Origin: Bacillus velezensis
GTDB taxonomy: Bacteria; Bacillota; Bacilli; Bacillales; Bacillaceae
DNA: 64,000 bases
Assembly (NCBI RefSeq): GCF_001461825.1
Contig: NZ_LLZC01000012.1
Span: forward strand, 682,001-746,000
Direction of reading: 5' to 3'
Part shown: piece after piece, positions 1 to 10,142 of the stretch
How positions within the stretch are numbered: the first letter of the stretch is position 1
Layout: every line of letters begins with the position of its first letter
Notes under the pieces: generated by a model
Databases searched by the model: none
The model's input: only the letters and a program-made list of their open reading frames with translations
Told to the model about the DNA's origin: nothing
Translations under genes and position numbers: made by a program

Positions 1-2
1 AA

Positions 3-731
3 GGGCACGTCATCATCGTCGTTGATACGTCACCGAGCGTGATCATAACGCCGACCACGATTTTTCACCATGTTCAGCATGCGGAAGAATACAGGCAGGC
101 GCCTTCAGTGGGAACATTTTTAAGATGGATCAGGTTCTTCGGTATTATCGCTTCAACTGTTCTGCTTCCGATCTGGTTCCTCTTTGTTCTTGAACCGTCT
201 CTTCTGCCTGAAAGATTGGATTTTATCGGTTTAAATAAAAATACGCATATCCCGATCATTCTGCAAATCTTTTTGGCCGATTTGGGGATTGAGTTTCTCA
301 GGATGGCCGCGATCCATACGCCGACCGCTTTATCCACCGCCATGGGTCTGATTGCGGCGGTGCTGATCGGTCAAATCGCCATAGCGGTGGGGCTGTTTTC
401 AGCAGAAGTGATTCTGTACGTATCGATCGCCGCCATCGGATCATTTACGACCCCGAGCTATGAGCTCAGCCTCGCCAATAAAATGATACGCCTCATCTTA
501 ATGGTGCTCGTGGCCATTTTCCAAGTGAAAGGCTTTGTGATAGGTTTTACATTGCTGCTGATCATAATGGCGAATATCCGCTCGTTTCATACGCCGTATT
601 TATGGCCGTTTTTACCGTTTAACGGCAAGGCGCTGTGGCAGGTGCTCGTCCGGACGACAGTGCCGGGAGCGAAAGTCAGACCGAGCATTGTTCACCCGAA
701 AGACCGTCAAAGACAGCCAAGCGGTTCATAA
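3..731 (+). CDS. spoVAF: Stage V sporulation protein AF, C-terminal part (truncated by the window edge)
   Basis: Membrane protein of the GerA-type germinant receptor A-subunit family, encoded last in the spoVA operon and acting in the spore inner membrane. The reading frame is already open at base 3, so the N-terminal half lies outside the window. Visible are several hydrophobic membrane segments, a conserved HTPTALSTAMG-like stretch and a charged C-terminal tail. Its position directly before lysA matches the B. subtilis order. An in-frame ATG at 39 is internal and not the true start. SpoVAF has been linked to dipicolinate release and germination in related species; that role is family knowledge. 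Confidence 0.9.
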   Translation, partial: GHVIIVVDTSPSVIITPTTIFHHVQHAEEYRQAPSVGTFLRWIRFFGIIASTVLLPIWFLFVLEPSLLPERLDFIGLNKNTHIPIILQIFLADLGIEFLRMAAIHTPTALSTAMGLIAAVLIGQIAIAVGLFSAEVILYVSIAAIGSFTTPSYELSLANKMIRLILMVLVAIFQVKGFVIGFTLLLIIMANIRSFHTPYLWPFLPFNGKALWQVLVRTTVPGAKVRPSIVHPKDRQRQPSGS

Positions 732-736
732 TCGCA

Positions 737-765
737 TTGAAACCGACAGAAGATTATGATATTGT
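737..765 (+). promoter_or_regulatory. Likely sigma-A promoter for lysA
   Basis: TTGAAA (737-742), a 17-base spacer and TATTGT (760-765) preceded by TG (757-758), an extended -10. It starts just after the spoVAF stop. The predicted RNA start near 772 lies upstream of a terminator-like hairpin, so lysA mRNA would have to read through it. Confidence 0.45.
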
Positions 766-792
766 ATGTCTTAACTTATACGGGACTTGTAT

Positions 793-822
793 AAGGACAG
801 CTCAAAAGAAGCTGTCCTTTTC
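793..822 (+). terminator. Intrinsic terminator between spoVAF and lysA
   Basis: Perfect 10-bp stem, AAGGACAGCT (793-802) with AGCTGTCCTT (810-819), followed by a T-run. It can end spoVA operon transcripts. Because a candidate lysA promoter lies upstream, it may also act as an attenuator. Confidence 0.75.
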
Positions 823-855
823 ACCCATATGCGGATCAGAAAGAGGGAATGAGCA

Positions 856-2175
856 TTGTTCTTACATGGCACAAGCAGACAAAACAAACTAGGTCATTTG
901 GAAATCGGAGGTGTGGACGCGCTGTATTTAGCGGAGCATTACGGCACGCCTCTTTATGTTTACGATGTGGCTTTAATACGTGAGCGCGCTAAAAGCTTTA
1001 AACAGGCATTCATTGACGCGGATTTAAAGGCGCAGGTCGCGTACGCGAGCAAGGCGTTTTCTTCCGTTGCGATGATACAGCTCGCTGAGCAGGAGGGGCT
1101 CTCATTGGACGTTGTATCCGGCGGAGAGCTGTTTACGGCGGTTGCGGCTGGTTTTCCGGCTGACAGGATTCATTTTCACGGCAATAACAAAAGCGAAGAA
1201 GAGTTGAAAATGGCGCTCGATCATCAAATCGGCTGCATCGTCGTTGATAATTTTTATGAAATTTCCTTACTCGCGGAACTGTGCCGCAAATCAGGGCGCA
1301 CAATGGATGTGCTTCTGCGGATCACTCCGGGGGTAGAGGCGCATACGCATGATTATATTACGACGGGACAGGAAGATTCCAAATTCGGTTTTGATCTGCA
1401 TAACGGGCAAATAGAAAAGGCGATTGAACAAGTATTACAGTCGGACCATATCCGCCTTCTCGGCGTTCACTGCCACATCGGATCGCAAATTTTTGATACG
1501 GCGGGCTTTGTGCTGGCCGCAGAAAAAATCTTCGCAAAACTGAATGAATGGAGAGAATCATTCGGCTTTGTCTCTGAAGTGCTGAATTTAGGGGGAGGCT
1601 TCGGCATCCGCTACACGGAGGAGGATGAACCTCTTCATCCCGCCGTTTATGTGGAAAAAATTATCGAAGCGGTAAAAGAAAACGCAGCGCTGCACGCTTT
1701 TGACATTCCGGAGATCTGGATTGAACCGGGACGCTCGCTCGTCGGAGACGCCGGAACGACGCTTTATACCATCGGTTCGCAAAAAGAAGTGCCCGGCACC
1801 CGTAAATATGCAGCGGTTGACGGGGGCATGAGCGATAATATCCGTCCTGCACTGTATCAGGCGAAATATGAAGCCGTATCGGCAAACAGAATCGGAGAAC
1901 ACCACGACAAAACGGTATCCATCGCGGGTAAGTGCTGTGAAAGCGGGGATATGCTCATTTGGGATATAGACCTTCCGGAAGTGAAAGAAGGCGATCTTCT
2001 CGCCGTTTTCTGCACGGGAGCGTACGGATACAGCATGGCTAACAACTACAACCGCATTCCGCGTCCCGCCGTCGTTTTTGTGGAAGACGGCGAAGCGCAT
2101 CTTGTCATTAGAAGGGAAACTTATGAAGACATTGTAAAACTGGATCTGCCGTTTAAGACGGGGGTCAAACAATAA
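856..2175 (+). CDS. lysA: Diaminopimelate decarboxylase
   Basis: PLP enzyme that decarboxylates meso-diaminopimelate to L-lysine, the last step of lysine synthesis. It has 439 residues, the normal family length. The PLP-binding lysine is in the YASKAF motif (K66). The HIGSQ and GGGFGIRY phosphate-binding segments and the C-terminal CCESGD / GAYGYSMA active-site motifs are all present. The start is TTG at 856, supported by a purine-rich GAGGG site about 8 bases upstream and by N-terminal similarity to B. subtilis LysA. It is transcribed alone between two terminators. Confidence 0.97.
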   Translation: MFLHGTSRQNKLGHLEIGGVDALYLAEHYGTPLYVYDVALIRERAKSFKQAFIDADLKAQVAYASKAFSSVAMIQLAEQEGLSLDVVSGGELFTAVAAGFPADRIHFHGNNKSEEELKMALDHQIGCIVVDNFYEISLLAELCRKSGRTMDVLLRITPGVEAHTHDYITTGQEDSKFGFDLHNGQIEKAIEQVLQSDHIRLLGVHCHIGSQIFDTAGFVLAAEKIFAKLNEWRESFGFVSEVLNLGGGFGIRYTEEDEPLHPAVYVEKIIEAVKENAALHAFDIPEIWIEPGRSLVGDAGTTLYTIGSQKEVPGTRKYAAVDGGMSDNIRPALYQAKYEAVSANRIGEHHDKTVSIAGKCCESGDMLIWDIDLPEVKEGDLLAVFCTGAYGYSMANNYNRIPRPAVVFVEDGEAHLVIRRETYEDIVKLDLPFKTGVKQ

Positions 2176-2179
2176 ATAA

Positions 2180-2215
2180 AAAAGAGACCGGAACGATGGC
2201 GTCCGGTCTCTTTTT
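2180..2215. terminator. Bidirectional terminator between lysA and ypuA
   Basis: Inverted repeat AAAGAGACCGGA / TCCGGTCTCTTT flanked by A-run and T-run. It serves convergent lysA (+) and ypuA (-). Confidence 0.9.
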
Positions 2216-2219
2216 GCAT

Positions 2220-3119
2220 TCAGCTGTTAGAACTTGATCCGCTGTCTCCTGTAAATACAGACACGATCGCATTCCAAATCGAAGCGAAGAAATCAATGAC
2301 TTTTTGAACAAAGCTTTTGCCTTCATCGGATTGAATGAACTTCGTGATTTTGTCTTTTGCCTTATCGAGCTGGCTGCCGACTTGGCCCCAATCAATCTTG
2401 GCGTTTTTCATTTTATTAAACAATGAAACGAGCTGGTCTTTTTGAGCGTCAGTCAGTGTAATGTTAAGGTTTGAAGCCGCATCATCGACCTTTTTCTCGA
2501 TTCCTTCTTTTGTATCGGGCACACCGTTTTTCGCGAAATCATCTTTAATATTTGCGATGAGCGCGGAGGCGTTTTTATCCCCGATTTTATCCCCGAGATT
2601 TGAAGTGGTGACAAGCTCTTGGTTGGCGACCTGTTTTACATCTTCTGAAATCGCTTTGTCTGATGAGACTTCATATGCCTTGATGATTCCAGTTAATGCT
2701 GCGGTGCCTGATACCTCAAACGGCGCCGTCACGTATACTTTTGCATCTTTCACTCCTGCTGTCATCAGGGCGTTTAAGTACATTTCATCCGTGATGGAAT
2801 CGATATTATGGGTCTTAACGTCAAGCCCGGACCCTTTCTTTGCCACCGTGATGGATGATGAAGAGATGGCTCTTGTGCCGATTTGGGCATTCGATATATA
2901 TTTTCCCAGATATTCATGTTCTTCTTTATTCGTGACCGTCACTTTTGTCGCGTTATCAGGGACATTTAATTCGTCAAGCACTTTCTGCCGGTTTTCGTTT
3001 GACAGATCCGCCCCCAGTGTGACGATGACATCTCCGACTGCGGCATCGGCCAGGCTGATTTTCGGTATTGTGCACAATACAACGGCCGCCGCCAGCAATC
3101 CAATCCACATTTTTTTCAA
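2220..3119 (-). CDS. ypuA: Secreted DUF1002 protein YpuA
   Basis: 299-residue exported protein of the DUF1002 family; its biochemical function is unknown. The N-terminus has a lysine pair and a hydrophobic core ending near SLADA, a typical signal peptide, so the mature protein should be extracytoplasmic. The start is TTG at 3119, preceded by GGAGG (3129-3133 complement); an upstream extension of the frame lacks a ribosome site. A promoter matching the ECF sigma consensus TGAAAC-N17-CGTC lies about 80 bases upstream, in line with cell-envelope stress control of ypuA in B. subtilis (from memory). The protein is helical near the C-terminus and ends in a Ser-rich tail. Confidence 0.88.
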   Translation of the reverse strand: MKKMWIGLLAAAVVLCTIPKISLADAAVGDVIVTLGADLSNENRQKVLDELNVPDNATKVTVTNKEEHEYLGKYISNAQIGTRAISSSSITVAKKGSGLDVKTHNIDSITDEMYLNALMTAGVKDAKVYVTAPFEVSGTAALTGIIKAYEVSSDKAISEDVKQVANQELVTTSNLGDKIGDKNASALIANIKDDFAKNGVPDTKEGIEKKVDDAASNLNITLTDAQKDQLVSLFNKMKNAKIDWGQVGSQLDKAKDKITKFIQSDEGKSFVQKVIDFFASIWNAIVSVFTGDSGSSSNS

Positions 3120-3198
3120 AGCGGTTAACCTCCTTCTTTTCACAAATGCCGTTTTGAAGCGGTTTGTGAGGGCCTGCGTGAAGCAGTTCCGATACATA

Positions 3199-3225
3199 GA
3201 CGGCTGTGAAGCTGTTCTGGTTTCA
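3199..3225 (-). promoter_or_regulatory. ECF-type (sigma-M/X/W-like) promoter of ypuA
   Basis: On the minus strand, TGAAAC (complement of 3220-3225), exactly 17 bases, then CGTC (complement of 3199-3202). This is the textbook extracytoplasmic-function sigma factor consensus in Bacillus and points towards ypuA. Confidence 0.8.
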
Positions 3226-3270
3226 TTTTCTTTCTGCGGAAGCGGGGAGATTCGTTTTCCGGCTGAAGGT

Positions 3271-3280
3271 GTGGTATAAT
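3271..3280 (+). promoter_or_regulatory. Extended -10 promoter, probably for ppiB
   Basis: TG-G-TATAAT at 3272-3280 with no good -35 box. The predicted RNA start is about 115 bases before ppiB. It diverges from the ypuA promoter. A TTGACA at 3371 lacks a partner -10. Confidence 0.5.
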
Positions 3281-3403
3281 AGCCGCGAAAAGAAGAGCAG
3301 AGGCCTCTTCCTTCAAAAGAATATCAAAAAGAAAGCCGGCTTACAATTGAAATTCATATTGAAGAAGGCTTTGACAAAAAACAATACGGAAGTAGGAATG
3401 AGA

Positions 3404-3835
3404 ATGAAAACTGGTTACATCGAAATGGAAAACGGCAGCAGAATCGAATTTGAACTTTATCCGAATGAAGCGCCTAATACAGTCGCTAACTTTGAAAACC
3501 TGGCGAATACGGGCTTTTATGACGGCGTTATTTTCCACCGCGTGATTCCGGGCTTTGTCAGCCAAGGCGGAGATCCGACTGGGACAGGCATGGGCGGAAG
3601 CGGAAAAACGATCAAATGTGAAACAGAAGGCAATCCGCATAAGCACGAAGCCGGTTCTTTATCAATGGCGCATGCCGGTAAAGACACGGGTTCAAGCCAA
3701 TTCTTCATCGTACATGAGCCGCAGCCGCATTTAAACGGCGTTCATACTGTATTCGGAAAAGTGACAAGCGGTTTAGAGCATGCGAAAAACATGTCTAACG
3801 GAGACAAAATGAAAGAAATCCGTGTAGAAGGATAA
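3404..3835 (+). CDS. ppiB: Peptidyl-prolyl cis-trans isomerase B (cyclophilin)
   Basis: Cytosolic cyclophilin that speeds proline isomerisation during folding. It has 143 residues, like B. subtilis PpiB. Cyclophilin signature segments are visible: [14 protein letters not shown] (core catalytic region), [14 protein letters not shown] and the HTVFGKV strand. The ATG at 3404 is chosen because the family N-terminus begins MKTGY; the frame stays open about 200 bases upstream without a good start. It is a single gene closed by a strong terminator. Confidence 0.95.
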   Translation: MKTGYIEMENGSRIEFELYPNEAPNTVANFENLANTGFYDGVIFHRVIPGFVSQGGDPTGTGMGGSGKTIKCETEGNPHKHEAGSLSMAHAGKDTGSSQFFIVHEPQPHLNGVHTVFGKVTSGLEHAKNMSNGDKMKEIRVEG

Positions 3836-3842
3836 TGACGTA

Positions 3843-3873
3843 AAACCCGCCTTTTTCAGGCGGGTTTTTTTGT
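3843..3873 (+). terminator. Terminator after ppiB
   Basis: AAACCCGCCT / AGGCGGGTTT stem with a short loop, followed by a run of T. Confidence 0.9.
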
Positions 3874-3936
3874 GTATATGAAAATTCTCATGTGTAAATC
3901 ATGAAAAAATACATATATGAACATCAGCGATCATTC

Positions 3937-3945
3937 TGGTATAGT
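3937..3945 (+). promoter_or_regulatory. Extended -10 promoter for the DUF1453 gene
   Basis: TG-G-TATAGT at 3937-3945, about 40 bases before the TTG start; no clear -35. Confidence 0.4.
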
Positions 3946-3984
3946 GAAAAAGACCGATTACAACAATGAAAAGAGGTAGAAACG

Positions 3985-4476
3985 TTGGTTCAATTGGCAA
4001 CCGTTTTATTTGTCATTATCATTCTCGCACTTATGATTTGGTTCAGGGTGAAAAAGGGAAACAGGCCGATTAAAGGCGGCGGCTTCGGCATCATTCTCCC
4101 GCTTTTGATTATCGCCGTCATTTTTACATTCAGCATCAGCCAGCTCATGAATATCCCGGGAAAGCCGTTTCATTTTCCCGCTCTTTGGGAGCTCGCCATC
4201 GCCGGACTGTTAGGCGCGGTATTCGGTGTCATCATGCTGTCGCAAACCGCCTATGAAATCCGGGAAGACGGCTTTGTCTACTCCAAGCGGAATAAAAACT
4301 TTAAATATGTCATTATCGCGATTATTGCGATCCGCATCGTGCTCAGCCAATATTTCAAAAACATTGACGCGGCGGAATTCGCCGTTTTAACGATGGAACT
4401 TGCTTTTGTGTATTTGTGCATTTGGCGGATCGGAAGCTTTGTGAAATACCGTAAAATCAGCAAATCCGGCTTATAA
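3985..4476 (+). CDS. DUF1453 / CcdC-like integral membrane protein
   Basis: 163-residue protein with four to five hydrophobic segments: near residues 4-20, 35-52, 66-84, 107-125 and 132-150. Length and pattern resemble the CcdC / DUF1453 family, named from a gene near the cytochrome c biogenesis factor CcdA, whose biochemical role is not known to me. The start is TTG at 3985 behind AGAGG. It stands alone between the ppiB terminator and sipS. As I recall, B. subtilis 168 carries unrelated small genes here, so this may be a lineage-specific insertion. The family call comes from remembered similarity only. Confidence 0.65.
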   Translation: MVQLATVLFVIIILALMIWFRVKKGNRPIKGGGFGIILPLLIIAVIFTFSISQLMNIPGKPFHFPALWELAIAGLLGAVFGVIMLSQTAYEIREDGFVYSKRNKNFKYVIIAIIAIRIVLSQYFKNIDAAEFAVLTMELAFVYLCIWRIGSFVKYRKISKSGL

Positions 4477-4530
4477 AATGAAAAAAATGGATGGGGTGCG
4501 GGGCTTATTTGCCCTCTGTGCAGGGATTCA

Positions 4531-4539
4531 TGGTAAAAT
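4531..4539 (+). promoter_or_regulatory. Extended -10 promoter for sipS
   Basis: TG-G-TAAAAT at 4531-4539, about 33 bases before the sipS start; a weak TTGCCC lies upstream with a long spacer. Confidence 0.45.
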
Positions 4540-4571
4540 AAAAACGACCATGGCTTATGGGAGGAAATCAC

Positions 4572-5132
4572 TTGAAATCAGAAAAAGAAAAAACTTCTAA
4601 AAAAAGCGCCGTACTTGATTGGGCGAAAGCCATTATCATCGCTGTCGTTCTGGCACTGCTCATCCGAAACTTTTTATTTGCCCCTTATCTCGTTGATGGA
4701 AGATCAATGGATCCGACGCTGCATGACCGCGAGAGAATCTTTGTCAATATGACGGTCAAATACATAAGCGACTTCAAACGCGGCCAGATTGTCGTTCTGA
4801 ACGGAGAAAATGAACACTATGTCAAACGGATTATCGGACTTCCCGGCGACACGGTGCAAATGAAAAACGATCAGCTGTATATCAACGGCAAAAAAGTGTC
4901 CGAACCGTATTTAGCGGCAAACAAGAAAAAAGCGAAGCAAGACGGCTATGACCGGCTGACGGAAGACTTCGGCCCGGTGAAAGTGCCGGACGACAAATAT
5001 TTCGTCATGGGTGATAACCGCAGAGAATCTATGGACAGCCGTAACGGCCTCGGTCTTTTTACGAAAAAACAAATAGCGGGCACATCAAAATTCGTCTTCT
5101 TCCCGTTTAACGAAATTCGCAAGACGAAATAA
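4572..5132 (+). CDS. sipS: Type I signal peptidase SipS
   Basis: Membrane-anchored signal peptidase that cleaves signal peptides from exported proteins on the outer face of the membrane. It has 186 residues from TTG 4572, which sits behind GGGAGGA; an upstream ATG at 4557 overlaps that ribosome site and is rejected. One N-terminal membrane segment spans about 18-37. The serine-lysine dyad is visible as S45 in GRSMDPTL and K85 in YVKRIIGLPGD. The MGDNRRESMDSR box lies near the C-terminus. The gene is monocistronic with its own promoter and terminator. Confidence 0.95.
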   Translation: MKSEKEKTSKKSAVLDWAKAIIIAVVLALLIRNFLFAPYLVDGRSMDPTLHDRERIFVNMTVKYISDFKRGQIVVLNGENEHYVKRIIGLPGDTVQMKNDQLYINGKKVSEPYLAANKKKAKQDGYDRLTEDFGPVKVPDDKYFVMGDNRRESMDSRNGLGLFTKKQIAGTSKFVFFPFNEIRKTK

Positions 5133-5141
5133 ACCGTACAG

Positions 5142-5172
5142 GCAGTTTTCTTATAAGAAAACTGCTTTTTTT
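5142..5172 (+). terminator. Terminator after sipS
   Basis: Perfect 11-bp stem GCAGTTTTCTT / AAGAAAACTGC with a 2-base loop, then a T-run. Confidence 0.9.
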
Positions 5173-5378
5173 ATATAAATTTATCTTTCCACCCTCAAAA
5201 ACAGAACATAAATTCGTATATCTATTTAATAGATAGAAAGTTTTACAGATACATGAAACATCTTCCCTTTATGAAACGTTATATGAATAACTCACGCAGG
5301 GAAGAACGGTTTTCTATTCATGAAAAAAAGGAATATGACATAGTAATGAATAGATTGATACGGGCTGGAGGTAGAAAA

Positions 5379-5723
5379 ATGGGAAGAATTAAAACAAAAG
5401 CAGCCATTTTACTTGTACTGCTGCTGTTATTGGCGGGCGGTTATATGGTCATAAACGATATTGAACTGAAAGACGTGCCGACTGCAATCGGACAAACCCT
5501 GTCCCAGGAAAAAGAAGAATATACAGTCAAAACATATAAAATTACGAAAATCGAAGGAACTGAGTACCACGGTACGGCAGCAAACGGCACAAAAATTATT
5601 TTTAACGGCGACAAGCTGAAGCAGGATCTCTCCGATGTGAAAAAGGGAGATAAAATTAAAGCGTATTTCAGCAAATCAAACCGGATTGACGGCTTATTGA
5701 AGGTCGTCAAAGTGAACGAATAA
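5379..5723 (+). CDS. ypuD: YpuD-like small membrane-anchored protein
   Basis: 114-residue protein of unknown function with one N-terminal hydrophobic anchor (residues about 10-26) and a hydrophilic domain likely outside the cell. That domain has short beta-rich segments of the kind seen in small OB-like folds. The start is ATG 5379 behind GGAGG; the frame extends upstream to 5253 without a ribosome site. The position between sipS and the rib operon and the N-terminus MGRIKTK fit B. subtilis YpuD as I remember it. The preceding 200 bases are AT-rich; no clear sigma-A promoter is evident. Confidence 0.7.
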   Translation: MGRIKTKAAILLVLLLLLAGGYMVINDIELKDVPTAIGQTLSQEKEEYTVKTYKITKIEGTEYHGTAANGTKIIFNGDKLKQDLSDVKKGDKIKAYFSKSNRIDGLLKVVKVNE

Positions 5724-5726
5724 ATA

Positions 5727-5760
5727 AAGGCGCCTTTTATGGGAAAAGGGCGCTTTTTAT
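5727..5760 (+). terminator. Terminator after ypuD
   Basis: GCGCCTTTT / AAAAGGGCGC stem with one bulge, followed by a T-rich run. Confidence 0.75.
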
Positions 5761-5787
5761 TTTTCTGAATAATTAGGTGCAAATTCA

Positions 5788-5815
5788 TTGCGCCTGCCGC
5801 AAAGGATGTTATAAT
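5788..5815 (+). promoter_or_regulatory. Sigma-A promoter of the riboflavin operon
   Basis: TTGCGC (5788-5793), a 16-base spacer and TATAAT (5810-5815), about 30 bases before the FMN riboswitch. Confidence 0.75.
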
Positions 5816-5845
5816 AGCGGATAAGGACAAAAAAATATTGATTGT

Positions 5846-5986
5846 ATCCTTCGGGGCTGGGTGAAAATCCCGACCGGCGGTAATAAGGCGCTTTGCGCTT
5901 TACAGCCCGTGACCCGTATGCATCTGTATACGGTGGATTCAGTGAAAAGCTGAAGCCGACAGTGAAAGTCTGGATGGGAGAAGGAT
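5846..5986 (+). promoter_or_regulatory. FMN riboswitch (RFN element) of the rib operon
   Basis: All RFN landmarks are present in order: P1 arms ATCCTTC (5846-5852) and GAAGGAT (5980-5986), the conserved GGGGCTGGGTGAAAATCCC and ACCGGCGGT blocks, AGCCCGTGACCC, a variable hairpin, GCCGACAGTGAAAGTC and GGATGGGAGA. A rho-independent terminator follows at 6050-6085. This fits FMN-induced transcription termination before ribD. Confidence 0.97.
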
Positions 5987-6049
5987 GAGAGAAGCTATGC
6001 AAAAAATAAACTTACTGTATAGGCTTATTTCCTATGGATTAAAACTGGC

Positions 6050-6085
6050 AAAGCCCCGAACTGTGTAAACATTCGGGGCTTTTTT
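6050..6085 (+). terminator. Riboswitch-controlled terminator before ribD
   Basis: AAAGCCCCGAA / TTCGGGGCTTT stem with a T-run, between the RFN aptamer and ribD. Confidence 0.92.
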
Positions 6086-6087
6086 GA

Positions 6088-7864
<1,777 letters not shown>

Positions 7865-7878
7865 AAAGGAAGATCGAT

Positions 7879-9075
7879 ATGTTTCATCCGATAGAAGAGG
7901 CGTTAGAGGCGCTGAAAAAAGGTGAAGTCATTATTGTTGTTGATGATGAAGACAGAGAAAACGAAGGAGATTTCATAGCGCTGGCTGAGCATGCCACGCC
8001 GGAAGTGGTTAATTTTATGGCGACCCATGGGAGAGGCCTGATCTGCACGCCGCTGTCTGAAGACATCGCCGGCCGGCTGGATCTTCACCCGATGGTCGAT
8101 CATAATACGGACTCACATGAGACCGCGTTTACGGTCAGTATTGACCACAGGCTGACAAAAACGGGCATCAGCGCTCAGGAACGATCCTTTACCATTCAGG
8201 CGCTGTTGAACGAAGAATCTGTGTCTGACGATTTTCAGCGTCCGGGCCACATTTTCCCCTTAATCGCAAAAAAAGGAGGCGTCCTGAAGCGGGCCGGCCA
8301 TACGGAAGCAGCCGTTGACCTTGCAAAAGCCTGCGGATCTCAGGGAGCGGGCGTCATTTGTGAAATTATGAATGAAGACGGCACAATGGCCAGAGTGCCG
8401 GAGTTAGCCGAAATCGCCGAACGCCACCAGCTGAAAATGATTACGATAAAAGACTTAATAGAGTACCGTTACAACATTACGACACTTGTGAACAGAGAAG
8501 TTGATATTACGCTGCCGACTGACTTCGGCACGTTTAGGGTTTACGGATATACAAACGAGGTTGACGGAAAAGAACATCTCGCCTTTGTCATGGGGGATGT
8601 CCCGTTTAACAGCGAACCCGTTCTTGTCAGAGTGCACTCAGAATGCCTGACGGGCGATGTGTTTGCATCCCATCGCTGTGATTGCGGACCTCAGCTTCAT
8701 GCCGCGCTTGCGCAAATTGCTGAAGAAGGCCGCGGCGTTCTATTGTATTTGCGCCAGGAAGGCAGAGGAATCGGTTTAATCAATAAGCTGAAGGCGTACC
8801 GATTGCAGGAACAAGGGTATGACACGGTTGAAGCGAACGAAGCGCTCGGCTTTCTGCCTGATCTGCGCAACTACGGCATCGGCGCCCAGATTCTCCGCGA
8901 CTTAGGGGTTCAGCATATGAAACTTTTAACCAATAACCCCCGGAAAATCGCCGGCCTCGAAGGATACGGTCTCAGCATTTCAGAACGGGTGCCGCTTCAA
9001 ATGGAAGCGAGTGAGCATAACAAGCAATATTTACAGACCAAAATGAAAAAACTTGGACATCTGCTTCATTTCTAA
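7879..9075 (+). CDS. ribBA: Bifunctional DHBP synthase / GTP cyclohydrolase II
   Basis: Supplies both precursors of riboflavin: 3,4-dihydroxy-2-butanone 4-phosphate from ribulose 5-phosphate (N-terminal half) and the pyrimidine from GTP (C-terminal half). It has 398 residues. The DHBP synthase acidic loop [10 protein letters not shown] lies at 22-31. GTP cyclohydrolase II zinc cysteines are C256, C267 and C269 in HSECLTGD...HRCDCG, and RQEGRGIGL is at 292-300. ATG follows AGAAAGGAAGA. It sits 14 bases after ribE in the operon. Confidence 0.97.
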   Translation: MFHPIEEALEALKKGEVIIVVDDEDRENEGDFIALAEHATPEVVNFMATHGRGLICTPLSEDIAGRLDLHPMVDHNTDSHETAFTVSIDHRLTKTGISAQERSFTIQALLNEESVSDDFQRPGHIFPLIAKKGGVLKRAGHTEAAVDLAKACGSQGAGVICEIMNEDGTMARVPELAEIAERHQLKMITIKDLIEYRYNITTLVNREVDITLPTDFGTFRVYGYTNEVDGKEHLAFVMGDVPFNSEPVLVRVHSECLTGDVFASHRCDCGPQLHAALAQIAEEGRGVLLYLRQEGRGIGLINKLKAYRLQEQGYDTVEANEALGFLPDLRNYGIGAQILRDLGVQHMKLLTNNPRKIAGLEGYGLSISERVPLQMEASEHNKQYLQTKMKKLGHLLHF

Positions 9076-9107
9076 AAACAAATCTCACAAAAAAGGATGG
9101 ATAACAT

Positions 9108-9572
9108 ATGAATATCATACAAGGAAACCTAGTAGGAACAGGACTTAAAATCGGAATCGTCGTCGGCAGATTTAATGAATTTATTACGAGCAAGCTGTTA
9201 AGCGGAGCGGAAGACACGTTGCTTCGCCACGGTGTAGAATCAAACGACATTGACGTCGCTTGGGTGCCGGGAGCGTTTGAAATCCCGTTTGCGGCAAAGA
9301 AAATGGCGGAAACGAAAAAATACGATGCCGTCATTACGCTCGGCACGGTTATCAGAGGAGCGACAACGCATTATGACTATGTCTGCAATGAAGCGGCAAA
9401 AGGCATTGCCCAGGCGGGAACGGCGACGGGCGTCCCGGTTATCTTCGGCATTGTGACGACTGAAACCATTGAGCAGGCCATCGAACGAGCCGGAACAAAA
9501 GCCGGAAATAAGGGAGCGGATTGCGCAGTATCTGCCATTGAAATGGCAAATTTAAACCGTTCATTTGAATAA
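9108..9572 (+). CDS. ribH: 6,7-dimethyl-8-ribityllumazine synthase
   Basis: Condenses the RibBA and RibD products to lumazine. Family members form a 60-subunit shell that encloses riboflavin synthase in bacilli. It has 154 residues. Key motifs are the RFNEFIT substrate loop, VPGAFEIP and [14 protein letters not shown], containing the catalytic histidine H88. AAAAGGATGG lies upstream of ATG 9108. It is the fourth gene of the operon. Confidence 0.97.
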
Positions 9573-9605
9573 TTTGTTGAAAAGCGTTTAAAACAGCGGC
9601 GAAAA

Positions 9606-9614
9606 TGATATAAT
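9606..9614 (+). promoter_or_regulatory. Internal promoter before ribT
   Basis: Extended -10 TG-A-TATAAT at 9606-9614 without a good -35. An inverted repeat AAACGGAT (9621-9628) / ATCCGTTT (9640-9647) lies in the predicted leader. It would let ribT be made independently of the riboswitch. Confidence 0.5.
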
Positions 9615-9652
9615 GTGAGGAAACGGATCGCCTTTATGTATCCGTTTGATAG

Positions 9653-10063
<411 letters not shown>

Positions 10064-10068
10064 CAAAT

Positions 10069-10101
10069 GCTCCCGGAATCTTCACGGTTTCGGGAGCTGT
10101 T
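10069..10101 (+). terminator. Terminator of the rib operon
   Basis: GCTCCCGGAA / TTTCGGGAGC stem (one G-U pair) followed by TGTTTTG. Confidence 0.8.
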
Positions 10102-10110
10102 TTGATATAG

Positions 10111-10142
10111 AAAAAGCAGGGCTGACCGTCAGCCTCTGCTTT
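10111..10142 (-). terminator. Terminator of ypuF
   Basis: Inverted repeat AGCAGGGCTGA / TCAGCCTCTGCT (one mismatch) with A-runs and T-runs on either side. Its upstream arm overlaps the last codons of ypuF. Confidence 0.75.

Noticed and set aside
635-892. 85-residue open frame spanning the end of spoVAF and the lysA leader
   Set aside because: It runs in another frame through the coding end of spoVAF and through the terminator and lysA ribosome site, with no ribosome site of its own and no recognisable sequence.
1588-2172. 194-residue frame on the minus strand inside lysA
   Set aside because: It mirrors the codon structure of lysA, has no ribosome site or promoter, and has the Arg/Phe/Cys-rich composition typical of antisense shadows.
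3371-3376. TTGACA just before ppiB as a -35 box
   Set aside because: No acceptable -10 lies 16-18 bases downstream, and the implied RNA start would be inside the ribosome site or gene.
5228-5378. N-terminal extension of the ypuD frame from 5253 as coding
   Set aside because: No ribosome site before 5253, while GGAGG lies ahead of ATG 5379; the extension has no membrane or signal features and looks like leader sequence.
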